DNA from: Paracamarosporium sp. OC-R06-R3
Lineage: Eukaryota; Ascomycota; Dothideomycetes; Pleosporales; Didymosphaeriaceae
Reading direction: 5' to 3'
Assembly: GCA_019828545.1 (NCBI GenBank)
Contig: JACVRA010000044.1
Location: 248,001-312,000 of the forward strand
DNA: 64,000 nucleotides
Under the pieces are notes generated by a model. It saw nothing but the letters and a program-made list of their open reading frames with translations, did not search any database and was not told the DNA's origin. The translations under genes and the position numbers were made by a program. Position 1 is the first letter of the stretch. Each line of letters opens with the position of its first letter. Positions 12,901-26,332 of the stretch are shown one piece after another.

Positions 12901-15900
12901 CTGTAGGCCCGTAGGAATTGACGCATGCTCCGGCCCATTCGTTCACCACTTCAGGTGTCATCGCTTCGCCTATACAATACAGCCATTTGACATTTGGTAC
13001 TTCTTTCCGCCTAAGCGACGTCGCCACAGAAGGGGTAAGGTCAAGTAGGTCTACGCTCAGTCCGTTGATGGATTCTGTGAGATTGTTGAGCATCGTATCT
13101 TGGTCCGCAGCGCAAAGAGTGAACCCAAAAGTCCAAGCTAGGAAGCAGTCATAATAGCACATATCGAACGTGATGGCTGCATATTGCAGTAGCCTTGAAT
13201 CTGAATTCCAAGGTACCAGAGATCGGGAACTTTCTATTGTTTGAATAGGCGAGCGGTGCTCCATGCTGACGGCTTTGGGTAGCCCCGTGGACCCCGAAGT
13301 GTACAGGCAGTAAGCCATGTTCGTAGGGCGAAGACCTTCTACGAAGGGGTTTTCGGTGAGATAATCTCCGGTTTTGGTTACGTTGACCACGACGGCGTTG
13401 TCGAGCCAGTCAATGGCATTCTGACAGGATAGAATGACCTTCGGTTCTAATTCGGAAACCATAAACCGTTTCCTCGCGTCTGGCAAATCAGGATGGATTG
13501 GTGAGAATGCCGCGCCAGCTTTGAGTACTCCGAGTATGCTGATATAGAACTCTGGACTCTTTGGCATGTGTAAAGGAATAACATCCTCAGGCTTTATGCC
13601 ATGTTGAATCAAAGCATGTGCGATTTGATTAGCCTTTTCGTTCAGAGTCAGAAACGTGAGAGTCGTTTTTGCTCCGTTAGAACCGTAAAAGTCAAGAGCC
13701 ACAGTATCAGGTCGATCTATCACATTCTGCTCAAATGCAGAGTGCAAGAGGCCACCCCCTGGCGTATCGAACGATTGAAATTGCATGTTGGACTGACTTA
13801 ACAAATCGTCTGGAAGTCCAACTGTATCTTCCGCTGCTGAACCTGGGTAGCGAACAAGCGACTGGAGTGCATAATCAAAGATTGACGCAAGTGCTTCTGC
13901 ATCTTGTTTCTCGCACTGATCAAGCTGATAGTGTAGGTTGAGCGTCAATGTATCCGTAATACTGTCTTGAGTAACCTCGCAAACAACCGGCAGATCCATT
14001 TCCCCATCGTCTAGCTCTAGGTTCCAGATGGAGCTATTCAGTGGCGTGCTTGGCTGTTGGAGGATGACAAGCGTGTCAAACAAGCGACCTTGTTCTTGTC
14101 GGGTTTTGGACTGAATCCATCGTAGAGGGGTTAATTGAAAGGGTAACGCATCCACGTTGAGAGAATGAAGCTTCTTGCACAGTTCGGTGTTTGATCTCCT
14201 GAAATCAAAGTTCAAGCGGACAGGGAGAGTGTTGAAGCAGGGTGCAACCAAGCGGTCAAGATCATCTTCTGGCAAGGTACGGCCACTGACCACATTTCCA
14301 AAGCACAAGTCGGTATCTGCCAGAACAAAGTGCAATAGTTTTGCCCACGCGGCTTGTACTAGGGATAACAGCGAATTGGATGTCTTTCGGCAGTGTAGCG
14401 AAAGCTCGCTAAGCGGCATCTGTATGGGCCTTTGAATCGAACCTGCCACGTGCGTTGGTTGCAGTAATTTGCGAGAAAGTTTCGGGAAGTATGTCGGCTC
14501 GAAGTTTTCTAGAGCTGTTTTCCAAAATCGAAGAGCGCTATCGAGATCGAGAGAGACCATGTGTCGCAAGTAGACCTCATAAGGCACAGAAGCCGGTAGT
14601 TCCTTTTCCAAGTACAGATCCTGTATTTCATCCAGAAGAGTCGCGATAGCAACTCCATCATATAGCGCATGGTGACAACAGAAAATGAGCCTTGCCGAAG
14701 TGTCATGGTTCTGGACCGCCAGACGTACAGGAGGTTTGTGTGAGCGGAGTAAGCTCGGAATAACCTTTTGGGCATACTCTCTGATATCTATGCCCCGCTC
14801 TATCTCATCCCAAGACACAGGGACATGCTTAAGGATCACTTGGGCATATGCATGCTGCGCATTGTCGGTCGAAATGAACGTGGTCCGTAAGATGTTATGT
14901 CTGTAGAACATATGTTCCCAACACTTTTTCAAGCGCTCAAGAGAGCCATTAACAGCAAAAACTGTCACGTTTGAATAAGCAGGCTCTCCCTCGCTTTGGG
15001 AATTTTGGGGTAGAGTGGGGTAGGATGGTCCGGTTGACAGCATAGCCTCCTGCAGTGGCGTGCAAGGCAAGATTCTGTCGATCTCATTGCCGTTTGTAGA
15101 GATCTCAGAGCGTATTCGGGAAAGTTGCGTAGAGTTGAAGAGGTTGGATACTGGCAAGTCAGAGTCAGTGAATAAATTCTCGAGGTTACCCGATCTTCGA
15201 ATTACTCGTCTTAATAAGATCCAGATCACTTACATTGTTGTCCTAGTCCTGGATTTAATGCAGCTGATCCAGACCCAGACTTTTCTACAAGAACCGAAGA
15301 TAGTCGCTCCAGAGTAGGATTCTTGAGGATTACCGAAACAAGAGCGTGATTGAGTCCCGCATCTCGAAGGTTTTTGGCAAAGCGTATTGCCGAGACGGAA
15401 TCCAAGCCAAGATTGAAAAACGATGAGCTTCGTTTGATGTCCAGCAGCGGTAGGCTTAAAGTCCGTGACAGCGCCTCTGCTATCAGTTTCTCATGTGAAG
15501 TAAGCGTCTGGCTATCCTGCCCTGTCCCTGAGCCTAACGAAGCAGATTCTAGATCTTCGTTCCCAAGCTTCTGGAAAGTACTGCGCAGCAACCTTTTATC
15601 GATCTTTGCTTGAGAAGTCATCGGAATACAGCTGATGGGCAAGACATGTGTCGGGATCATGTATGCTGGGAGCTGCAGAGACAGCAACTCAAATATCTCC
15701 AAGGTATACGCTCGGTACGTCTCGGATGCAAGAGAGCAGAACGCTATAGTCGTCTCCTCTTCAGGTACCCAGAAGACAACCAACTTTTGACTTGATCCGT
15801 CTGTGTGTTGCACATCCTGGGGCAACCCAGTGTGATCCTCAATCAACACAGTAGTGCAGTCATGAACTGAGGGATGATCAAGCACAAGAGAAGTGATCTC

Positions 15901-18900
15901 CCCAAGTTCGACTCTCTGCCCGCGGACCTTAACCTGATCGTCCAGACGCCCAGTGGATAGTATTGAGTCATCGGGTAATAGCCTACCCATATCACCAGAC
16001 CGGTAGATACGTCCGTACATGGGATGTTCGAGGATCTTTTCAGCATTCAAATCTGGTCTGTTCAGATAGCCACGGAAGACTTGAGCTCCTCCAAAGCATA
16101 ATTCACCGACTGCCCCTCGGAGAACAATATTGTCATTCCCAGGCTCTAGTATCAGAACGGAAGTATTCGGGAATACTGGGCCGATGTTGTTGATCAGGTC
16201 GGCTTCTGTTACACGAGGTTTTACCGTGCATATGTTGGTTGTTTCCGAAGGCCCGTATCCTATGTAAATCAGCAAATGTACACTAATTGAAAATCTACTT
16301 GTATACCTTGATATAGTCCTTTTCCGGCCCATCTACGTTTGACACCCTCCGTGAGTGCTTCCCCAGCTGTCACAAGGAACTTAACTTTCGGTACTTTGAT
16401 CGGGTCAACCAAGCCAGCTACCGTTGGAGTAAGGCTTAAATGAGTGATGTCCAAACTGTCGATCGCAGCCTCGAAATCGTAGAAGAGGTCGTCCTTAGTA
16501 GCTGTACACAAGCATATGCCTACATACCAGGAAAAGAAAATTTCGAAGACTGAGACGTCGAACGCTTGAGAGCAAGATTGTAGCAGCCTTGAGTCCTCGT
16601 TGTGTGGATAGAGAGAAGAGAGATATTCCAGGTTGCTCATCAGGTTATCCTGTGTAACGAGGACACCCTTTGGCTTGCCAGTACTTCCTGAAGTGAAGAC
16701 TGCGTAAGCCAGATGGCTCCCATTGTACGGTACGGTGAGATTGTGATGCGAGTATTTAGCAAGCTCCAGTTGTTCAGGATCCAGGACCATGAGGCCATCT
16801 CGTTTAATTTCTTGCGAAGACTCAGCGTTGCTTATGCAAACCTTGACCCCAGCATCTGCCATTATACGATTGACTCGCTCTGTTGGAGTGCCTGGTACGA
16901 TTGGCAGGTATCCGCAACCAGTCTTGAGAACGGCCAGAATTGAAATGTAAAGATCGATAGACTTCTCCAACATAACGCATACCAGCTGATCGTTTCCAAC
17001 GCCGAGTGCTACCAAAGCGTGTGCAAGCTGGTTCGCACGTGCGTTTAGTGAAGCGTACGATAACTTCTCTCTAACTCGCATGTTCCCATCAACTATGAAT
17101 CCCAGAACGACAGCATTCTTATCCGGATGCTTCACGGCCCATTCCTCCACAGAGTGGGCAGGTCCATGCGAGATAGCTTTCATCTTAGGCTGAGGATTTG
17201 CAATTGATAGTACTTCCGGACCATGAGATACATTCGCTCCTTCTAACATACCGCCAGAGTTGGAAAGGAAGTACTGAACGGTATGATGGACCTGCTTCGC
17301 CAAATGTTCAACTTGCTTTTCCGGAATCATCGAAGGATCGTACGTTATTCGATAGGCGACATTCTCGTCGCGGGGTTCAAGTTCGAATGTGATCTTGAAT
17401 TCCAAATCATCCGCGCTATCAACGGTCCGAAGAGCAAGCTTTCGATTGTCAGCCGATACGAGGGACTCCTGCCATACAAAGAGCAGGTCGAACAAATGCT
17501 CCCCTGGCCGAAGCCGACATAATTTCGTGATGTCGCGCAGAGGTAACATGCAGTGTTCTAACATGTCTCGGTTTGCTTGCTGCGTCTTTCGTAATAACTC
17601 GCCAACGGTGAGGCCAGATAGGTCCATGCGGAAGGGAAGAGTGGCAATGCAGGGGCCCACAATCTCCTCAACATGTGTGACAGGTATCGTCCTCCCAGAC
17701 GTGACGGTTCCAATCACGACGTCAGATGCTCCTAGATATTGGCCAAGGACTTGAGTAACGGCAGCCTGATAGAAAACTTGAGGGTGAATCCCGTACTCTT
17801 TCGCGCCAGCGGAAAGAGTTTTCATATCGACAGCAGACTCTCCAAGAAATGAAGAAAGCCCTGAGTAGGATAGTATTTTGCCATTAAAGTTTGGTAACGG
17901 CGTTGGGTGGTACTCGCGAAGAACACTTTGCCAATAGTTTGTGCTCTTGTCCAGTTCACCGGAATTAGACATTTGTAGATAATAATCGACCACCTCACGA
18001 AACTGTGGGCGGGTAGTACTCTGGCCCTCCACCAAGAGTTGATTCAGGTCGCGCATAATAAGATCGAAAGACCAGCCGTCATATGATGCGTGGTGTATCT
18101 GGAACAGAAGACGAGGCCTCTCTGTTGCCGTGATGACTTGAACAGTGAATGGATGTAAAAGAGATTGTGCCGACCCAAGAGAATATGCTCTGGAAAATTG
18201 CGTGACTTCGATCACAGTAGTAGGCTGCATGGTTTTCCACACGAGCTGCACGAAGGACCTGGTATTCATGTTGACCATGCAGAAACCGGTGCGAAGAATT
18301 TCGTTTTTCTGCACAAGTAATTCGAGCAGTTCATGTATTCGTAAGAATGCATGATGTCCGGATAATTCTACTTCGATCCAGTTGCAGTATGCGCTGGGTC
18401 TGATAGCGGTCTCCGTGAGCATTGCTTCCTGTAAAGGTGTGCATGGTAGTATGTCGGCGATGTCATTACGATGAGGTTGCAGCTCGACGATATTTGAGAC
18501 AAGGTTTGGATCGATGCTGGTAGGCGCTGTATGATTGCGGGGTCGCTTTTTTCTTTCGTTGCAGATAGATCTGAGCTCTTTAAGATTGCTCGTGGAAAGT
18601 ATGTCGGTAGATCCAACATCGAAGCCTTGTTCGCGTAATGAAGATGCGATACGAATGGATTGCAACGAGTCCAGTCCTATGTTCACAAAATCTTCGTTAT
18701 CTGCAATCTGTCGTCCGAGTGTGATTCGAAAGGCTGAGGACAGAAGATCATTTGACCCACCGTCGGTCTGCAGTTCCGAAGAGCTCGATCGATATTCCTT
18801 GTTCAAGTATCTCGTCTCTAGAGCCTTCCTATCGACTTTGCCGGATGGAAGTTGGGGCATGCGATCAACAAGGATGACATCAGTAGGCACCATGTAGCTT

Positions 18901-20390
18901 GGTAACCACTGCCTGCAGGTTTCCTGAACAACCGTGCTTGATACGGTCGAAGCATCCGTGGCACAAAACGCAACCAAAGTGTCTCCAATTATCATAACAA
19001 CTGCATTATAGCAGCGGTCAAGTTTGATAATGGTTTGTTCGATCTCACTAAGCTCCACTCTTTGTCCCCTTAGCTTCACCTGACCTGATGTCATGCGTCC
19101 TAAGCATTCGAGCGTCCCGTCAGAGCATATTCGGGCCTTGTCTCCTGTGCGGTATAGAAAGCCGAGTTTTTGGTCGTGAACAAACGAAGCTGAGGTCAAC
19201 TCCGGTCTATTAAGATATTCATCGGCAACCTGAGGTCCTCCGATGACTAATTCACCCACTTCGCCTCTGGGCAGGATCTTGACGCCTGGTGCAGGGACAC
19301 CTTGCGGAACAGGAGCCGCAATTATTGCTGTAACAGTCTCCAGTGGGAACCCAATATTTCCTAGAGGGGAGGTGCAAGAGAAATTAGGTTGAAGAGTGCA
19401 GTGAATAGCAGCTTCGGTGGGTCCATACATGCCCCAGAGGATACTAGACTGCGTTTCAGTGCCGCCATATTCAGTAACGACGTCCTTTGTCAACATCTCA
19501 CCGATAGTGAGCAGCAATTTGAGCCCCGGTACACTCTTTCGGCCTCGGAGCAAGTTGCTCACTACTGTGGGCGTGAGCTCGGCGGCATCGACCTGTAATG
19601 AGGTGATGGTTGCTGGCAAATCATCCAACATGTTGGTTCGCGTGCATCCCACCAGTGTAACTCCGCGGTAAAGAGGGAAGAATATCTCGAATATTGACAC
19701 ATCGAATGTAGGTGCCGCGAACTGCAAGAATCGGGTGAAAGGCGGAATGTGCCGATCATGGGCAAGTAAACTCTGGGTGACAGCTTGGTGAGACACACTG
19801 ACAGCTTTGGGGAGCCCTGTAGATCCCGACGTATAGAGAACATACGCCAAACGCGACTGACGCTGGTGTCGTGTCTCTGGTTCAGGGTTGCAACAATGTA
19901 TAGGTTCATCACGGTCGACGAGCAATGCTCGTACGGTAGACGAGGAAGGGATCTTGCCCTTGAGTTTGGAGTTCGTGATCAGAATGTCAGCTGATATGTC
20001 TTTGAGAACGAAAGCCACTCTCTCTGGTGGCGAATCTAGGCCTATTGGACAGAATGCTCTTCCACTTTTCAGTATGGCCAGCAAAGCGATGTATAGCTCT
20101 GGTGACTGAGGCAACAGGATTGGGACGATGCTGGAGGCATTTTCCAGCCTCGCTAGATGTGCCCCGATCTTCTTCGCAAGTCCATCACTCGCCGTATGCA
20201 GTTCTTTGTACGTAAGTTTCCGCCTCTCCAGTCCATTTTCCAGAAAGTCGATAGCGGGTTCGTCCGTAGCTGAAGATGGGCGTACCAGATGGTGCAAAAA
20301 TTCCGGACCCTCAAGAACCTTTGGGTGTCTGTTTAGGACGGACAAGTTGGGCAGGGATCCTGCTTCTGGGAGCATTTCGTGTATCCCCAT
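3971..20390 (-). CDS. NPS2: NPS2/SidC-type ferrichrome (ferricrocin) siderophore peptide synthetase
   Basis: Four exons, in transcription order 20390-16307, 16259-15234, 15150-4175 and 4120-3971, give about 5,411 residues. Domain order, with approximate positions of key motifs, is A1, T1 (Ser about 574), C1 (HHASYDG about 765), A2 (FTSGSTG about 1233, split by intron 1), T2 (about 1649), C2 (HHALYDG about 1865), A3 (YTSGSTG about 2320), T3 (2714), C3 (about 2925), A4 (YTSGTTG about 3382), T4 (3791), C4 (4003), T5 (4347), C5 (4557), T6 (4899), C6 (5105). All six carrier domains keep the phosphopantetheine Ser in (L/M)DS. The trailing T-C-T-C and terminal C domain are the hallmark of ferrichrome synthetases, which load residues iteratively and cyclise with the last C domain. 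Four A domains match NPS2 of Cochliobolus; Aspergillus SidC has three. The product is inferred to be intracellular ferricrocin. ATG 20390 is the first in frame after an upstream stop; an extra 5' exon is possible. Confidence 0.93.
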
Positions 20391-20951
20391 TAGGGTAAGC
20401 TGCCTCAAGACGTCTCTTCTCGTAACGTGCAAAACCGATCCCAGAGCTTGAATACGAAGATTGTGAGAAAGAGGATGATCACTATGTTATTGAGGCCTTC
20501 ACAATATTCGAGGGCGTCGTGAGCTCCTGCGTTTTTCGCTGACACGTCGTAATCGCGACCACGTTGATTGGTCGGAGCCAGTGGACGGTAGGGTAGGATT
20601 ACTTTTAGTGTCGACAGGTCAACAGACCTTCACTGAGGCACACAAGAACTTAGCCACCGGAGATGTTGCCTGAGCCAGATGGTGCCGTCACGTCGTCGTC
20701 TATCCGAAAGCCCACCAGCCGGGGTCGCCTACAAGCCGCCAGCGAACAGAGTGCGGGAGCGCAGGAAGAACAGAACACGACCGGGAAAGTGAAGGCATCA
20801 GGACGCAGCGTGTGAGTCTGGACAGACGACAAGTGAAGCGAGTCTCGCGATGGCTGAGTGGGTCTAGCAAAGCCGAGCGTCGCGACGCCTGTTCTTCAGA
20901 GATGCCTAGAATGGCCAGAGTCAAAGACGTAATGGAACAAGCGGCAAAATC

Positions 20952-20960
20952 TTATCTGAT
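20952..20960 (-). promoter_or_regulatory. SreA/SRE-type iron-GATA site
   Basis: The plus strand reads TTATCTGAT, so the minus strand reads ATCAGATAA, an exact match to ATCWGATAA. This is the extended site bound by fungal iron-sensing GATA repressors (SreA, SRE, Fep1 class). It lies about 560 bp upstream of the NPS2 ATG and about 880 bp upstream of the ABC transporter ATG. Confidence 0.7.
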
Positions 20961-21351
20961 CGGGGGTACATCGCTAACGAGACGACAGTCTTTGAAGGAA
21001 AGCAACAGACAAGGCATGGAAAAAACAACCCGTACACTTACAATCCCGTGCGGACAGCGCCATGCCAACAGGATGGCTACGCTCCATAGCTCTGAACCGG
21101 CAAAGACCGCCGCTGTGCGTCCGCTGTAGGGGAGGGTCCGTTCCGTCTCACAATGCGCAGTCCATCCCGCGCCGTCAAGTTTTTATGTCACAGCCTAGTA
21201 GGGTGGTGTCAGTGGGGTCGGTAGCTGCTCGAGCAGCCCAACAGAGCCGTACTGCCGACTTCGGGCGCCCGATGCTTGCTGTCGCAATGACTTATCCACG
21301 CGGAATGCGACACCGCGAAAAGTCCGAAAGTGCGAGCCAAGGGTTGCGATC

Positions 21352-21360
21352 ATCTGATAA
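21352..21360 (+). promoter_or_regulatory. SreA/SRE-type iron-GATA site
   Basis: The plus strand reads ATCTGATAA followed by G, again an exact ATCWGATAA match. It sits about 480 bp upstream of the ABC transporter start and about 960 bp upstream of NPS2. With the site at 20952 it makes a pair with opposite orientation in one divergent promoter. Confidence 0.7.
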
Positions 21361-21840
21361 GATTGACCGCCTCTGCCCTGCAGCCACCGACGCGGGCCAT
21401 GCATCATTTGAGGAAAGGCTCCACATGGATCTGACATGCTCGCTTGGCTGCGTCTTTGGTACTTTACCGTTGACGATCAGCAACCTCGAAATATTTGGCA
21501 GTCCCCAAGGCCACCAAACGAGGCTGGACTGTCAACACCTTTTATGCCAGGAGTTACACTCTTGTTTGCCGTGCTCGCTGTTGGGATGCTCTAAACGATC
21601 TAGTTTAGCCCGCTTCCTGGTCCCCTGCCAAGTCTAGGTAAGCGAAGAGAGCTTCGCATCTTGGAAGCCGATTTCATCACGTTTGTTTGATCTTCGAGTC
21701 AGCACGTCTTGCGCGTGGTTCGCACGTTGAACGTTCGTCCTTCAAGGCTACGAATCCCTGCGACATGGCCTCTTGGAGCTAACATACAAAACGACATCCT
21801 TCTCTGCTTGTGCTGTCCCCATCATCGTCGACAAGACGCC

Positions 21841-24800
21841 ATGGAGCCAATCCAGGCACTCCCTGGCACCCCTCATGCGACACCTCTTCTTGGGGACACC
21901 CTCGCCGACACTGAGTCGGAAAGTCAACTATTGCTTGCGTCTGAAGAGGATGATAGCAGCTCTCTGTCGCGACATTCGCAATGGGAAGGACACGTCGATA
22001 TCGCGTCCCTCCACACAGTCCAAGCTCATCCCAAGGCACGTGGTATCGGTCTTATTCGTCAAAAGTTCATTCGACAAATACTTGGCCTAAACCCGTTTAA
22101 GACATCGTACTTCTCTTTATACAAACCCTTGACAGACTTTCGGTCCAGAGCAATCCTAGCCATTGGGTGCCTTCTCTCGATCGCATGCGGCGTACCCATA
22201 CCTCTTATTGGCGTCATCTTAGGGAAGATCATCAACAATTTTCCCCCACGCGAAGATGAGCTCAAGATACGACTAATGCAGCTTATGGGCATGGCTGTGA
22301 TTTATTTTGTGGTGGCATGGGGCTCGACGATCTGTTGGGCTTTGGTAGGAGAAAGAGTGTCAAGAAAAACCCGAGAACAGCTTGTGGAGAGAAGCTTGGG
22401 AATGGATCTAAGTTACTACGATACGGTGTCACCAGACATCACGAACATTCTTACCGAAAAGACTCAGACTATCCAGCTGGGAACGTCCGAAAAAGTCGGC
22501 GTGTTCTTGTCATCCATCAGTTATTTTATCGCCGCTTTCACCGTAGGCTTCACGCTCAACGCTAGGCTCACTGCTGTAATGTAAGTGTTACGTTCTCTTT
22601 TTGCTCGGGTTTCTGTGTCCCTTTTTGTGGGTGAATAGGGCAATGAACCATTATTTTCCTTCCCTATACGATTTAGTCTTTTGCACAACTAACATTTCCT
22701 AGGTTCGTCACAGTCATACCGGCAATGACCATTGTTGTTGTTTGCGGAACTCACCTAGTGTCAAAGTTCTCGAAACAAGCCAGCTCCTTCACCGAAAGGG
22801 CTACTGCAGTCGCCGAGAGTGCATTCAGAGGCGTCCAAATTGTCCAAGCATTCGGGGTAATAGAACAGCTGGCTGAGGACCACGTCGGTTTCCTTCGCAA
22901 AGCTCTCCGAGCTGGTTTAATCAAGAGCACTGTCGGCGCTGTCATGCTAGGCAGCGTGTACTTCATCGCATACGCAGCTAATGCGCTGGCTTTCTGGTAT
23001 GGCGACAAGCTACGCCACGGAAGTGCTGAAGCGGGTACGATATACGCTGTTGTCTTTTTGATATTGGATGCGTCTTTTGTCGTAGGAGCGGTCGGTCCGT
23101 TCATTCAAACTTTCGCTCTAGCGGCGGCAGCAGGCCAGGCTGTATTCGAGGTCCTCGACTACCCAACGGCGGATATTGACGTGTACTCTGACAAGGGCAA
23201 GGCCGTTACCAGAGCAGATTTCCGAAAAACCATTACTTTCCGAGACGTTTCTTTTGTATATCCTGCACGCCCTACCGAGCGTGTTCTTCAAAGTATTCAT
23301 CTCCAGATCGCCCCCGGAAAGGTTACAGGTCTGGTTGGACCTTCAGGGTCTGGAAAATCGACTGTTGCTACTCTCCTCCTTCGCTTGTACGACCCATCTG
23401 CTGGGACTGTATTGTTGGGAGACGATGACCTCAGAGACCTTAATGTTAAGACTCTTCGTTCGCAAATCGCTCTGGTCACCCAAAGCCCCGTTCTTTTTAC
23501 CGGATCGATATTAGACAACATTAGACTAGGATTGCCTGAAGACCACGACATTCCGGAAGACGAAGTAATTGCGAAGTGCCGTGCCGCAGCTAACGAAGCA
23601 TATTGCGATTTCCTTGATCATTTACCAGACGGCTTGCACACGCAGATCGGGTCGGGTCATCAGTCGCAACTCTCAGGAGGCCAAAAGCAACGAATTGCGC
23701 TTGCGCGTGCATTGGTCGGTAACCCGGCCCTCCTTCTGTTAGACGAGTACACCAGTGCTATGGATGCTACGAGCGAAGCCATGGTACTTGAAAATCTTCG
23801 ACGAAGTTCTGCAACATCCGGTCGGACTACAATCATTATTGCACACCGACTTGCGACCGTTAAAGACGCTGATCGTATTGTTGTAATGAAGGATGGCGGT
23901 GTTGTTGAGGAGGGTCGTCACGACAGTAAGTACCCTCGAGTACAACGTGGATACCTGAGCTAGCACCGGTTCCTGGTGTTTCCTGGGACCGTGCGCTGAA
24001 CACTTCATCTACTGGCTGAGTGTGATTTGTGTTACTCCAGGCCACACATTACAGCTTCCAAACTTCTCTTACAACTGAACTTCACTAACCTTGCCCGCTA
24101 CGTCTAGTTCTCACCATAGGAAATGGACTCTACGCCGAGCTCATCCGTGCCCAAAATTTCGACAAGAAGCCTACGCTCTCCTCTGCATCATCGATCGTGT
24201 CAGGATCGGGTCGTAGAAAGGAAGTTACACCGACCCCGAAGACGCCAAGAGAAGATAGTGCATCCCGTGGGCTTTCAGCTCCCGACACATACAAAGAAAA
24301 GACTGCCATACAGCTCATCAAGAGATGTTTTATGTTGAGCCGAAATGAAGGCCCGGCGATAGCAGTAGGACTCAGTGCATCCATTCTGAGTGGCGCCATG
24401 TCTATTGGCGAGGCTTTTATTTTCGGAAACCTTGTAGAGCTCCTCAACAGCACGTCAGATGTATCCGGATTGATCTCCGTTTTCTGTCTCCTGTTCTTTG
24501 TATTGGCTGTTGTCGCCCTCCTCGCTCGTATCTGCGGTGGCAGCGCCTTTGGATTTGTCTCAGAAAACCTGGTACTTCGCGTACGAGATGTATCCTTCCG
24601 GACAGTAATGGTACGTAATCCTTGGCCACGAAGGGATTGTGTCTTTTTACCCAAGTATACACGATTTGATACCAGTTCTGACATTCACTTCGCTAACTTT
24701 CGTCTTTAACCTATAGATGCAAGACATTGCATGGTTCTCTAAGCCCGGCCACTCTCATCATGTGCTAATGGCGAAGCTTAACATGGACAGTGGCCATATC

Positions 24801-26332
24801 AGCGGGTTGTCGGGTGTCATACTGGGCACTTTCTTCTCTATCGCGACTTCAGTCATCGGTGGTATGATTCTAGCACATATTGTCGCCTGGAAAATTGCCA
24901 TCGTGCTGCTAGCCGCGGTACCAGTCATGATACTTGCAGGATTCTTCCGCTTGCGTATCCTTGCCAAAGCTCAAGAAAGACATGAGACGGCATACAACTC
25001 AGCCGCTGCACTGGTATGTAAGCCCAAGGGTGACAGGGGTGTCTCAGCTGGTTCCGCAATCTCTACATTGTAGTCATTGTGTATCTTGTTGAGCTAACTC
25101 TTACGTATGTAATTGTATACTGACCTTTTACGCAATTCTAGGCATCTGAGGCCTGTTCTGCAATACAGACAGTCGCTGCACTAGGACGAGAACGAGACTT
25201 CTACGATCGATATCGAGCCGCCATCCAGAAGCCATACGAGGAGAGCCTCCGATTTAATGTGCTTGGTAGCATGATTTTGGCATTCTCTTTATCTGTAACG
25301 TACTTCGTGTATGCTCTAGCGTACTGGTGGGGCTCGAAACAAGTGCGCAACGGCAACTACGGCCAGAAAGACTTCTTCATTGTCCTTCCTGCACTACTAT
25401 TTTCAGCACAGGCTGCCGGGCAGCTCTTCAGTCTTGCGCCGGAAATCACAAGAGCCAAGACTGCAGCGCAAAGTGTTTTCGCATTACATGACGAGAAACC
25501 CACAATCATCGACTCGAAAAAGACTTTTGAAGCCAACGAAAATGAAGCCAGCTCGACAACTGGCAATGCGAACGGACACCGGCACAACGAACAGGGTGAA
25601 GTCGAATTCCGCGGGGTTAGCCTGCATTATGCGACGCGGCCTGACGTGGCCGCTTTAAACAATGTATCGTTTTCGATCCGTCCAGGAGAGTATGTCGCAT
25701 TTGTAGGACGCTCTGGTGCGGGTAAATCCAGCACTGTGCACCTAATTGAGAGGTTCTTCGACCCGACAGCTGGCAGCGTCCTGGTTGACGGCGAAGACAT
25801 CCGCAAAGGCGACGTACAAGTTCACAGAGCCCGACTCGGATTGGTTGAACAGGAGCCTGACCTATTCCCAGGCTCTGTCAAGTTTAACATTGGGCTAGGC
25901 AAAGTCGGTCCTGAGCCCTCTGAAGAAGCCATTATCGAGGTGGCCAAGAAATGTGAATTGCACGACTTTATCATGAGTCTCCCAGAAGGATACAACACAG
26001 AAGTTGGTGCCCATGGGTCAAAGCTATCAGGCGGTCAGCGGCAGCGTCTCGCTATCGCTCGGGCTTTGATTAGGGATCCTGAAATCCTCCTTCTAGACGA
26101 AGCGACGTCGCAATTGGACGCAAACACCGAGCGAGATATCCGTAAAGCTATTGCAGCGGCTTCGAAGGGACGAACCACTATCATGATCGCTCATCGTCTA
26201 GCAAGCGTTCAGCACGCTGATCGCATCTTTGTCTTCGAATCTGGCAAGATTGTTGAGCAAGGACGACACGATGAACTTGTGTCAATGGGGGGTATATACG
26301 CAGGCATGGTCTCTGCCCAGGAGCTAGACTGA
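21841..26332 (+). CDS. ABCB (MDR-type) full-length ABC transporter of the siderophore locus
   Basis: Five exons, 21841-22580, 22703-23925, 24108-24610, 24717-25013 and 25142-26332, give 1,317 residues with phases 2, 1, 0, 0 in agreement. The layout is (TMD-NBD)2. NBD1 has Walker A GPSGSGKST, signature LSGGQKQR, Walker B LLLLDEY and switch His IIAHR. NBD2 has GRSGAGKSS, LSGGQRQR, ILLLDEATS and MIAHR. The N-terminal about 90 residues are acidic and Ser-rich before the first membrane helix. NBD1 has DEYTSAMD where DEATSALD is usual; the catalytic Glu is kept. ATG 21841 is the only ATG in frame before the helices. MDR-type ABC transporters near siderophore genes occur in other fungi (for example SitT of Aspergillus fumigatus), and export of siderophore or its precursors is a reasonable guess, but the cargo cannot be read from sequence. 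Confidence 0.9.

Larger units (their letters stand above)
20391..21840. promoter_or_regulatory. Divergent promoter shared by NPS2 and the ABC transporter
   Basis: This 1.45 kb gap separates the start codons of two divergently transcribed genes. It contains two exact copies of the iron-GATA-factor consensus ATCWGATAA (annotated separately) and is otherwise free of convincing genes; ORFs at 20812-21129 and 21062-21637 lack motifs. The arrangement suggests joint, iron-dependent control of synthetase and transporter. That is inference from site content and gene orientation. Confidence 0.65.

Noticed and set aside
15151..15233. Independent gene starts for the long frames at 15229 and 16332 (three separate NRPS genes)
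   Set aside because: Splice signals at 16306/16260 and 15233/15151 join the frames in phase and rebuild A2 (LYQGYGPSE) and the T2-C2 linker, so it is one gene.
20391..20432. Start of NPS2 at 20432
   Set aside because: The codon there is TTG. The first ATG in frame is 20390, shortly before the conserved LSVLNRHP segment; an upstream exon cannot be ruled out but is not visible.
20812..21637. Overlapping plus-strand ORFs in the NPS2/ABC divergent promoter
   Set aside because: No motif, unusual composition, and they occupy the region holding the iron-GATA sites, which fits promoter DNA better.
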